Positions 1 to 6,731 of a stretch of DNA of 8,461 bases are shown here, piece after piece (within the stretch, counting starts at the first letter, position 1; every line of letters begins with the position of its first letter). The stretch is taken from positions 1 to 8,461 of the forward strand of contig CAZUQH010000046.1 of NCBI GenBank assembly GCA_964622465.1, given 5' to 3'. A program made the position numbers and the translations under genes. The stretch is from CAZUQH01 sp964622465. Lineage in GTDB: Bacteria > CG03 > CAZUQH01. The notes under the pieces are model-generated. The model was not told where the DNA came from and did not search any database. It worked only from the letters and a program-made list of their open reading frames with translations.

Positions 1-1784
1 TCTACCATTTTCTTATACATTATTCTTGCTTTTGCGTTATCCGGGTCATACTTCAGCACTTTCTGAAATTCAGATGCCGCTTCTGCCAACTGCCCTTCCA
101 TATAGTAAAGATAGCCAAGATTGAAATGCGCATCCGCCTGGTCCGGTTTTATCGCGATAGACCGTTCGTAACACTCTATCGCGGCGCGCCGCCTGTTCGT
201 CATATAATAAATGTTACCCAGATTGTTGTAAGCACCCCGGGAATTCGGCCGGATGCGGAGTGCCTGCTCAAAAGAGCCGATTGCCTGCTGCCATTGCCTG
301 CGCTTAGCATACTCGTATCCAAGTTTATAATAGTCATCGTAAGAATCTTCGCCCTTCTCTATTTTATTTCTCAACTCCTCAATAACAGAGTAATCCTCCG
401 GTTCCTCAAAGAACTTTTCATTCTGGACAACTCGGCTGGCTCTGAACGGCTTCCACGCCTGCGGAGTAAAATAACCGATAATAAAAACTCCTATCAAAAG
501 TCCGCATATCCTTGACAAAAGACCTGTTTTTGGCTGCTTTCCGGGACTGTATCTAACGGTCCGTCCGCCAGCAACCTGTGCTACTGGCCTGGCTTGTGTG
601 TTCACGACCAGACCCATCACCAGAAACAGATAAACGCTGGATATTATGAACCTCATATTTACGCAAAAGAAATTCTGCCCAAGCAGTGCAACGCCTCCGG
701 AAAGCAAACCAAGCGCAAGCATCCCCGTTTGCGAATCTTTCTGATATGATGCCTTCATCCCCTCCTTCCAGAATACGACAAGCATCCATAGAAAAACAGA
801 CAGCCCTACTATTCCGGTCTCTGCGAACGCTTCCAGATATTCGTTATGTGCATAGTTGACAATGAACTGATTCTGCGGGAGCACCGCTTTTAATTCTTCT
901 GAAGCATATTTCGGGAAATTGGTATGGAAGCCGCCAATGCCTACGCCGAATGGATTTCTCAAACCCATAACTAGAGTATCACGCCAGATGAGCAAACGCT
1001 CTGTCTGCCTGAGCCATACCGAACGGTTACTCCACACAAACACACCGGCGATTATAGTGAGAGCAGCAAGAGCAAGCGCAATGGTCTTTCTGGTAGCGCC
1101 TCTGCGCCTGAGATAAACAGCAATAAACAATACAAGCGCAATGCCAAAACCGACCCAGCCGCCTCGCGCTTTTGTAGCGTACAGTGCAATAATCATTACC
1201 AAAAAGCATAGCCACCACAAGAATCTACGCGGAGGCATCGCTGTCAGAGCCAAAGACCATGCAACAGGAATTGTCGTCACCAGATAGGCCGCAAGAAAAA
1301 GAGGGTTTCCAAAGGTACCAAATGGGCGACTCATCCTGGGAATCTGGACACTGCCAAAAGACCATCCCCGGTACTGGCCAAGCGCATAAAGAGAAATGAA
1401 GGACGCAGACAGTACCCATACGCCAAGAATAATTCGCCTTTGTTTGATGCCCCATGGTGCGCTTGCTATAACGAAATATATTCCCAGCCCCAGAAGCATC
1501 CGCTCAAACTCTTGTCCTGCAACCATCTTATCCGGCACTACAACGTAATGGATAAGTATAAGCAGGCACCAGACCAGGAGAGGCAAATGCAGGCGGCTTG
1601 CTGGGATACTTTGCTTGAATGCCAGGCCATTGAATACAAACCATGCACCTGCCAGTAATATGACCGATGTCTCAACCGAAAGAAGCTTCCAGCGGTGTAT
1701 CTTTACGTCGGGTGCTACGGCACTCCCCACAAAGAACATTATAAGCAGGCAGATAAAAACAACTATCCAGACTTTACGAGCCAT
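1..1784 (-). CDS. O-antigen ligase-like polytopic membrane protein with C-terminal TPR repeats (3' end outside window)
   Basis: The frame is open from an ATG at 1784 to the left edge (594 residues, no stop), so the C-terminus is missing. It begins with a hydrophobic segment (about 5-24), followed by several more membrane segments to about 395 and another at 421-439. The Wzy_C/O-antigen-ligase signature is visible: RGGW at 207-210, NPFGVGIGGF at 277-286, and AHNEYLEAFAETGIVGL at 312-328. The Arg and His in these motifs match positions important in WaaL-type ligases. Three consecutive 34-residue TPRs follow at 481-514, 515-548 and 549-582, and a fourth may begin at the edge. Family members move lipid-linked glycan to an acceptor or polymerise it at the outer face of the inner membrane; the substrate cannot be told from the sequence, and a protein O-glycosyltransferase is possible. 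The start lies 36 bases after the htrA stop. A GTG at 1820 is an in-frame alternative; neither start has a strong ribosome site. Confidence 0.88.
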   Translation of the reverse strand, partial: MARKVWIVVFICLLIMFFVGSAVAPDVKIHRWKLLSVETSVILLAGAWFVFNGLAFKQSIPASRLHLPLLVWCLLILIHYVVVPDKMVAGQEFERMLLGLGIYFVIASAPWGIKQRRIILGVWVLSASFISLYALGQYRGWSFGSVQIPRMSRPFGTFGNPLFLAAYLVTTIPVAWSLALTAMPPRRFLWWLCFLVMIIALYATKARGGWVGFGIALVLFIAVYLRRRGATRKTIALALAALTIIAGVFVWSNRSVWLRQTERLLIWRDTLVMGLRNPFGVGIGGFHTNFPKYASEELKAVLPQNQFIVNYAHNEYLEAFAETGIVGLSVFLWMLVVFWKEGMKASYQKDSQTGMLALGLLSGGVALLGQNFFCVNMRFIISSVYLFLVMGLVVNTQARPVAQVAGGRTVRYSPGKQPKTGLLSRICGLLIGVFIIGYFTPQAWKPFRASRVVQNEKFFEEPEDYSVIEELRNKIEKGEDSYDDYYKLGYEYAKRRQWQQAIGSFEQALRIRPNSRGAYNNLGNIYYMTNRRRAAIECYERSIAIKPDQADAHFNLGYLYYMEGQLAEAASEFQKVLKYDPDNAKARIMYKKMV

Positions 1785-1820
1785 TTTTTCGAACCTGGGC
1801 GAAGGCGATGCCGAGCCCAC

Positions 1821-2939
1821 TTACATCTTTTGATAGGTTATGTAGAGAGGGCTCCCATCACGTAAGATATCAAGCATTACGCCGTCTTTTAGATTAGCCT
1901 TCTTAATCACCTTATTGAATTCAGCTATATCCGGTGTCTCTTTACGATTAATCTCACGCAGGACATCACCTGGCGCAAGGCCCGCCTGCTGCGCATCACT
2001 GCCTGGCTTTATTGACACAACCACGCAACCCTTAACGTCACTTGCAAGACCGAATTGTTGTCTCACTTCACTGGTAGCGTCGGAGAACTCCGCGCCAAGC
2101 CACGAGACCGTTTCCTGTTTCTCCACGGTAGCAGCACCGGTTATCTCGCCCGGCATCTCACCAAGGTTTACAGTAACTGTTTTTGGTTCGCCGTTGCGAA
2201 TTATCTGAATTTTAACTTTTTCTCCAGGGGCCTTACTTGATATTATATCCTGAAGGTTCGCAATGTCTTTCACTTTTCTGTCATCAACTTCAACAATAAG
2301 GTCTCCTCGCTTCAACCCTGCCTTTTCTGCTGGTGAACCTTCAAGCACGTTATTCACAAGCGCTCCCTGTGCCTCTGACAGGCCATATTGCTTTGCAATC
2401 ACATCGTCAACTTGCTTTATTTCCACTCCGAGCCAGCCACGCACGACCTTTCCTTTTTCAATCAGGTTAGAGAGTATTGCTTTTGCCTGGTTGATTGGAA
2501 TAGCAAAACCGATACCCGAAAACACGCCTGTCGGAGCAAATATTGCGGTGTTAATACCAACGACCTCGCCTCTCAGATTAACAAGCGGACCGCCTGAATT
2601 GCCGCGGTTAATCGCTGCGTCTGTCTGAATAAAATCACGATACACCTTACCTTCTACCTGTAGTGATTGACGTTCAGCGCTAACTATCCCGGCAGTAACT
2701 GTCTGGGACAGACCGAATGGACTTCCGATTGCAATCACCCACTGCCCTATCTTCAGTTTATCGGAATCGCCGAGTTGCGCGCTTGGAAATTTTCTTTTCA
2801 CCTTGATTTTTACGACTGCAAGGTCTGTTTTTGGGTCCTGTCCGATGACCTCACCGTCATACTCCTTATCGTCCCATAACTTTACCTTTATCTTGTCCGC
2901 CCCGGTTACGACATGGTTATTCGTAAGAACATAGCCAGT
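1821..2939 (-). CDS. htrA: Do/HtrA family periplasmic serine protease, N-terminus lost in assembly gap
   Basis: The visible 372 residues are the protease core and two PDZ domains of a DegP/HtrA-type enzyme, which degrades or chaperones misfolded envelope proteins in the periplasm. The complete trypsin-like triad is present (fragment numbering): His9 in TNNHVV, Asp39 in DPKTDLAVV, and Ser115 in GNSGGPLVN. PDZ1 spans about 165-255 (it includes GWLGVEI and AGLKRGDLI). PDZ2 spans about 278-370 (AGLAPGDVL). The gene ends in TAA at 1823-1821. The signal peptide and the N-terminal part of the protease domain, roughly 100 residues in typical relatives, are missing because the gene runs into the N run at 2940. 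The frame continues through the Ns into an aldolase sequence, but that join is an artefact. Two PDZ domains and an intact triad favour a functional Do-type protease over a one-PDZ DegS. The O-antigen-ligase-like gene follows after 36 bases, probably co-transcribed. Confidence 0.93.
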   Translation of the reverse strand, partial: TGYVLTNNHVVTGADKIKVKLWDDKEYDGEVIGQDPKTDLAVVKIKVKRKFPSAQLGDSDKLKIGQWVIAIGSPFGLSQTVTAGIVSAERQSLQVEGKVYRDFIQTDAAINRGNSGGPLVNLRGEVVGINTAIFAPTGVFSGIGFAIPINQAKAILSNLIEKGKVVRGWLGVEIKQVDDVIAKQYGLSEAQGALVNNVLEGSPAEKAGLKRGDLIVEVDDRKVKDIANLQDIISSKAPGEKVKIQIIRNGEPKTVTVNLGEMPGEITGAATVEKQETVSWLGAEFSDATSEVRQQFGLASDVKGCVVVSIKPGSDAQQAGLAPGDVLREINRKETPDIAEFNKVIKKANLKDGVMLDILRDGSPLYITYQKM

Positions 2940-3039
2940 NNNNNNNNNNNNNNNNNNNNNNNNNNNNNNNNNNNNNNNNNNNNNNNNNNNNNNNNNNNNN
3001 NNNNNNNNNNNNNNNNNNNNNNNNNNNNNNNNNNNNNNN
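2940..3039. other. Assembly gap of exactly 100 Ns, true length unknown
   Basis: The run is exactly 100 Ns, the usual placeholder for a scaffold gap of unknown size. It separates the 5' part of a class II aldolase gene (right) from the 3' part of an HtrA gene (left). Compared with typical family lengths, the aldolase lacks about 40-70 residues and the protease about 100 or more. The real gap should therefore exceed roughly 400 bases and could hold additional genes. Confidence 0.97.
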
Positions 3040-3509
3040 GACGCCGAAAAAACCCCATGCCCGCGCACGACAACTATTTTTCCGTCTTTCAAAATCGGCG
3101 CGGCAAGGCGCGCAACCTCCTGGGAACCAATGCTGTCTTTAGTCACAATGACCGGAATGCTCCGAAAATAGAATTTACCTTCCTCATCTTGCGGGACGAT
3201 TTCTTCCATAGTAAATGACAAAGCAACTGTTGCGGGCGAGTGCGCATGCACAATAGCTCTATGCCCGGTCATTTTATATATTGCACGGTGGACCACAATT
3301 TCAACGGATGCAAGATTATCTTTCTTTGTATCGTTCAAATTCACGCAAACGATATCAGACGCTTTAAGTGCACCGAGTTGTGAGCCGTGCCTGGTAATGC
3401 ATATATTATTCCCATCTAAAACGCTCATATTTCCACTATGAGAATTATTTAAACCACTTACGAACAGCTCCCTTCCATATTTTATGAAATCATCATCATG
3501 CATGCTCAT
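3040..3509 (-). CDS. Class II aldolase/adducin family protein, C-terminus lost in assembly gap
   Basis: The 156 visible residues match the zinc-dependent class II aldolase fold (relatives include L-fuculose-phosphate and L-ribulose-5-phosphate enzymes). SGNMS at 25-29 is the phosphate-loop-like motif. Glu70 in the SVE...HRAIY segment corresponds to the catalytic Glu. His88 and His90 in VHAH and His151 in RGHG are the three expected zinc ligands. Relatives are usually about 200-230 residues, so the last quarter is missing. The gene begins with an ATGA overlap with the metG stop, indicating translational coupling. ATG at 3509 and a second in-frame ATG at 3503 (Met3) are both usable from the same Shine-Dalgarno. 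Substrate cannot be assigned: sugar-phosphate aldolase, epimerase or dehydratase are all possible in this family. The cytoplasmic metabolic role is unrelated to its translation and replication neighbours as far as can be seen. Confidence 0.88.
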
Positions 3510-5029
3510 TTTATCCTTGGAAACAGCGACTCACCACGCACAATAGCAGTACCGGATTTAAGGCCGCCCCATTTAATACTCGCAGGTAATTTGCAATCCT
3601 TGATGCTACTAACACCCAGACGACTTAATAATTCCTCCATAGACCCAGGCATAAATGGATATAAATATATAGCAATGATTCGTAACGCTTCAAGCGTGGC
3701 ATAGAGAACCGCATCAAGACGGTCTGATTTCTGTTTTGCAAGAACCCATGGGGACTGGCTTTCTACATATTGATTTAAGCGCGAAACCAATTCCATCAGC
3801 AAGAGTAATATATCCGTGAGCTCTTCTCTTTCATAATGTGGAACAATGACATGCCATAGATTATCCACATCACTCATTATCTTACGTTCTATATCGGTAA
3901 GCATTCCTGCTTCCGGTACTCTCGCTCCACAGTAATTCTGCACCATCGTCAACGTCCTGGAAACAAGATTTCCAAGGTCATTCGCCAGGTCCGCATTATA
4001 ACGCCCGACAAACGCATCGCGTGAAAACTCGCCGTCCTTACCAAAAGTGGTCTCACGTAAAAGAAAATACCTCAGCGCGTCAGCTCCAAATTTTTCTATT
4101 ATATCCGATGGCTCAACTACATTACCAACCGACTTGGATATTTTTTCTCCGCTAATTACCCACCACCCATGCGCAAACACACGACGCGGAAGTTCTATGC
4201 CAGCTGCAATAAGCATAGCAGGCCAGATGACAGCATGAAACTTCAGGATATCTTTACCAACCAGATGGACGTCGCAAGGCCATAGTGCCTTGAACCTTTC
4301 ATCGCCAGCATCCCATCCAACCGCAGAAACATAGTTCAGGAGTGCATCAACCCACACGTAGCAGACAAAACTATCATCGAACGGCAATCGTATTCCCCAT
4401 CTGAATCCGCGCCTGGAAATACACAAGTCCCTGAGGCCGCTTTGCACGAAGCTCTTAACCTCATTGAACCGAAACTCAGGCAGCACAAAATCTTCTCTCC
4501 TGGCATAGTACTCCAGGAGTTTTGACTGGTAATGAGAGAGCCGGAAGAAGTAACCGTCTTCCTCTGTCCATTCTGGCTTGCGGCCACAGTCCGGGCAAAC
4601 TATATCCGTTGCATCTGCTTTACCAGGCACGTAACTCTCGCAATGGACACAATACCATCCCTTGTATTTTGCTTTGTAAATATCGCCTTGCTCGTACAAA
4701 AGGTTAAGAAACTTCTCTACCGTCCCGATATGCCTCTTTTCGCTGGTCCTCAGGAAGTCATCATTGGATATATTGAGGCGTTTCCATAATTCGGTAAACT
4801 TACGATACTGCTGGTCAACAAATTGCTGTGGAGGGATACTATTTTGTTGCGCTGCACGCTCTATTTTCTGCCCGTGTTCGTCTGTTCCCGTAAGAAAGAA
4901 TACGTGAGCGCCTGCCTGTCGCCAGAAACGCGCGAGCACGTCGGCCGCAATCTGGGTATATGCATGACCAAGATGTGGCCGGTCGTTCACATAATATAAC
5001 GGAGTGGTAACGTAAAACTTATCTTTCAC
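3506..5029 (-). CDS. metG: Methionyl-tRNA synthetase (short form, no C-terminal tRNA-binding domain)
   Basis: This 507-residue class I aminoacyl-tRNA synthetase charges tRNA-Met with methionine in the cytoplasm. The HIGH motif is HLGH at 19-22, following the family opening TTPLYYVND, and the KMSKS motif is KISKS at 296-300. The connective peptide holds one zinc knuckle with Cys127, Cys130, Cys145 and Cys148. WVDALLNYVS (226-235) and the anticodon-domain entry NADLANDLGNL (345-355) are also typical. The protein ends soon after the helical anticodon-binding domain; the EMAP/Trbp111-like dimerisation domain found at the end of longer bacterial MetRS is absent. The start codon is GTG at 5029. It is chosen because family alignments begin right there and no in-frame ATG lies between it and the upstream gene; the leader shows no good Shine-Dalgarno. 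The gene follows the RicT-like gene after 34 bases and overlaps the aldolase gene by ATGA. Confidence 0.98.
   Translation of the reverse strand: MKDKFYVTTPLYYVNDRPHLGHAYTQIAADVLARFWRQAGAHVFFLTGTDEHGQKIERAAQQNSIPPQQFVDQQYRKFTELWKRLNISNDDFLRTSEKRHIGTVEKFLNLLYEQGDIYKAKYKGWYCVHCESYVPGKADATDIVCPDCGRKPEWTEEDGYFFRLSHYQSKLLEYYARREDFVLPEFRFNEVKSFVQSGLRDLCISRRGFRWGIRLPFDDSFVCYVWVDALLNYVSAVGWDAGDERFKALWPCDVHLVGKDILKFHAVIWPAMLIAAGIELPRRVFAHGWWVISGEKISKSVGNVVEPSDIIEKFGADALRYFLLRETTFGKDGEFSRDAFVGRYNADLANDLGNLVSRTLTMVQNYCGARVPEAGMLTDIERKIMSDVDNLWHVIVPHYEREELTDILLLLMELVSRLNQYVESQSPWVLAKQKSDRLDAVLYATLEALRIIAIYLYPFMPGSMEELLSRLGVSSIKDCKLPASIKWGGLKSGTAIVRGESLFPRIK
3514..3518 (-). promoter_or_regulatory. Shine-Dalgarno for the class II aldolase gene
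   Basis: AAGGA on the minus strand lies 4 bases before the ATG at 3509 and 10 bases before the ATG at 3503. It sits inside the end of metG, supporting re-initiation by ribosomes finishing metG. The spacing does not decide between the two starts. Confidence 0.55.
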
Positions 5030-5045
5030 CGCTGTCAGGATTCGA

Positions 5046-5065
5046 AACGCAATAATATTTGCGTT
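5046..5065 (-). other. Small inverted repeat between the RicT-like gene and metG
   Basis: A perfect 7-base inverted repeat (AACGCAA / TTGCGTT) with a 6-base AT-only loop begins inside the stop codon of the RicT-like gene and ends 16 bases before the metG GTG. It is not followed by a T-run on the minus strand, so it does not look like an intrinsic terminator. It could be a weak mRNA hairpin, or chance. Confidence 0.3.
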
Positions 5066-5798
5066 ACAGCCCCTTACGCCTCGCTCTCATACGCTTCAAC
5101 AAAACCGGACGGCTCGCTCCTTTTTTGCTGGTTTTGCTATCATATAACACACTCTCGTATCCCAGGCAGCACATTAGACGGCCGCACATACCCTGTGTTT
5201 TAGAACCGATACTCAGCTCCTGCTGCTTTGCCATACCAACGGAAATCTGTGGAAAATTCCTTAAGAACGTCCTGCAGCAAAGAGGACGACCGCATGGACC
5301 GACTTCGCCAGCTATTCTTGCTTCATCTCTGGAACCAACCTGCACCATCTGTATTCGCATCTTCAAAAAGTAACCCAGGTCTCTAACCAATTCCCGAAAA
5401 TCAATCCTGCAATCAGCTGTATAGTAAACATAGAGACGACGGCGGTCAAAAGTGTACTCCACCGTAGACAATTTCATATCAAGGTCGTATGCCTCAACCC
5501 TCTCCTTCACCTGAGTTATAGCGCTGGAATTCAATTTATCGGTATCCTCCCACTTACGCCAGTCGTCCGGGGTCAGACGGCGGATTATCTTTGCAAGCTG
5601 GCTGGAAGAACGGCCTCCCTTCCGGTGGGCCTCACTGGTTTCATCATCCATATGTTCAAGCATCACGACCTGCCCTACCTCAAGGACGTCGCCTATCCTG
5701 GCCAGACACCACTCACCGAGTTTTAAATCAAGCGTGTCAGGCGACGCCTCAACTATATCCCGGCTCTTACGTACTCTTAGATCTACTACGATACTCAT
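5064..5798 (-). CDS. ricT: PSP1-domain protein, RicT (YaaT) family
   Basis: This 244-residue cytoplasmic protein carries the PSP1 C-terminal domain. The diagnostic cysteine clusters are GPCGRPLCC at 167-175 (Cys169, 174, 175) and CGRLMCC at 205-211 (Cys205, 210, 211), joined by the family segment FPQISVGMAKQQELSI. In Bacillus subtilis, RicT forms an Fe-S-containing complex with RicA and RicF that affects RNase Y-dependent RNA maturation, sporulation and competence. Those partners are not in this window, so the role here is inferred only from the family. Start: ATG at 5798 with an AAAGGA site 7 bases upstream, placing the start 32 bases inside holB and implying translational coupling. The stop is TAA at 5066-5064. 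The position directly after holB matches the holB-yaaT order known in Firmicutes. Length is close to, or slightly below, typical relatives of about 260-280 residues. Confidence 0.9.
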   Translation of the reverse strand: MSIVVDLRVRKSRDIVEASPDTLDLKLGEWCLARIGDVLEVGQVVMLEHMDDETSEAHRKGGRSSSQLAKIIRRLTPDDWRKWEDTDKLNSSAITQVKERVEAYDLDMKLSTVEYTFDRRRLYVYYTADCRIDFRELVRDLGYFLKMRIQMVQVGSRDEARIAGEVGPCGRPLCCRTFLRNFPQISVGMAKQQELSIGSKTQGMCGRLMCCLGYESVLYDSKTSKKGASRPVLLKRMRARRKGL

Positions 5799-6720
5799 TC
5801 AATAATCCTTTATCCACCGTGTTTAGCGTAAGCAAGAGTGATTCAAGAACAAGCGAAGGATTCACGTTGCTCCGCAACAATTGCAGGGAGTCCAATAATG
5901 CTTGGCTACTTTCTTGCGATGCTAAAGTTGGTAATGTCTCCAGTCTTTCCGATGCTTTTTCCAATAAGCATTCCAGGATTGCCGAGACCGTTTTGCGGTC
6001 ACGTGCGCCTGTCCGGATAAATCTTGAGAGTTCACCGAATTCCCCACGCTTCAAAAGAACTGTTAGGTTACCCACCAGGCCCTCGACTTCCTGGCGGGTC
6101 CCATCCAGAACTTTAGATGCTCCGGAAATACTCCCTGAGGACGAACGCGCAACCGTTAAAGCTTGCTCTTTCTGCACATTATACTTGCCAATCAATATTT
6201 TTGCAATGTCACTGGCACCGAGCTGTCTGAATCGTAATGCTATAGACCTGCTTCTTATTGTTGGAAGTAACCGGTAATAATTTTCTGCGAGGAGTATTAC
6301 GACTGTATTTGCCGGTGGTTCCTCTAAGATTTTCAATATGGAGTTCGACGCTTCTTTTCTCGCTTTGTCCATACCTTTGACTATGTATACTTTTACTCCA
6401 CCCGTCTTCTTCAGGTATGCATCGCGCTTGACATCCCTGAGCTGGTCTATGGACAATGTCTGTTTTTCTGGTTCTACAATCGTAACAGAGCCGGGTAACT
6501 TTATTTCAATCCGGTGGCACATTTCACAAACTCCGCAGGCATCGTCATCTTTCTTTTCCAGACAATTTAAAGCAGCGGCGAACGCGAGTGCGGTTGTTTG
6601 TTTGCCGACTCCATCAGGACCATGAAAAATATATGCGTTTGCATACCGGTTATTCCTGACCGAATTCCGCAAAATCCCAACTGCTATATCCTGACCAATA
6701 ATATCAGAAAATTTGTACAT
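5767..6720 (-). CDS. holB: DNA polymerase III delta' subunit (clamp-loader ATPase-like)
   Basis: This 317-residue AAA+ clamp-loader subunit helps load the beta sliding clamp during chromosomal replication. The P-loop-like motif GPDGVGKQ is at 34-41; Gln replaces the usual Ser/Thr, which fits delta', a subunit that generally does not hydrolyse ATP, better than DnaX. A zinc module has Cys53, Cys62, Cys65 and Cys68. SILKILEEPPANTVVILL (127-144) is the classic clamp-loader stretch. The SRC motif appears as SRS at 157-159, keeping the trans-acting Arg158. The remainder (about 165-317) would be the lid and collar domains. The start is fixed: an in-frame TGA lies two codons upstream of the ATG at 6720. 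No clear Shine-Dalgarno precedes it, because the palindromic repeat ends only 11 bases before the start. The neighbouring tmk and RicT-like genes match conserved bacterial gene order. A short DnaX paralogue is the alternative, less likely from the length and the Gln. Confidence 0.93.
   Translation of the reverse strand: MYKFSDIIGQDIAVGILRNSVRNNRYANAYIFHGPDGVGKQTTALAFAAALNCLEKKDDDACGVCEMCHRIEIKLPGSVTIVEPEKQTLSIDQLRDVKRDAYLKKTGGVKVYIVKGMDKARKEASNSILKILEEPPANTVVILLAENYYRLLPTIRSRSIALRFRQLGASDIAKILIGKYNVQKEQALTVARSSSGSISGASKVLDGTRQEVEGLVGNLTVLLKRGEFGELSRFIRTGARDRKTVSAILECLLEKASERLETLPTLASQESSQALLDSLQLLRSNVNPSLVLESLLLTLNTVDKGLLNEYRSRSKST
5806..5810 (-). promoter_or_regulatory. Shine-Dalgarno for the RicT-like gene, inside holB
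   Basis: AAGGA on the minus strand, preceded by another A, lies 7 bases upstream of the ATG at 5798 and within the last codons of holB. It supports that ATG over any later start and accounts for the 32-base gene overlap. Confidence 0.65.
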
Positions 6721-6731
6721 TCGTCATAACT

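Noticed and set aside
126..515. 129-codon open frame on the plus strand
   Set aside because: It lies antisense to the TPR tail of the ligase-like gene, whose repeats are unmistakable; no ribosome site or family motif supports it.
553..1455. Several short minus-strand frames at 553-789, 1027-1218 and 1225-1455, which could suggest a broken gene
   Set aside because: They are out-of-frame shadows. The real reading frame is uninterrupted from 1784 to position 1, so there is no frameshift or pseudogene here.
2263..2628. 121-codon open frame on the plus strand
   Set aside because: Antisense to the HtrA protease and PDZ1 coding sequence with intact catalytic residues; no independent support.
1821..3509. 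Novel aldolase-HtrA fusion protein
   Set aside because: The connection consists solely of 100 placeholder Ns, and both halves lack more family sequence than that length allows. One domain family is cytoplasmic and the other periplasmic.
5591..6277. 228-codon open frame on the plus strand
   Set aside because: It is antisense to the RicT-like gene and holB, both of which have clear family motifs; its translation shows no recognisable domain and is a shadow of the minus-strand codon pattern.
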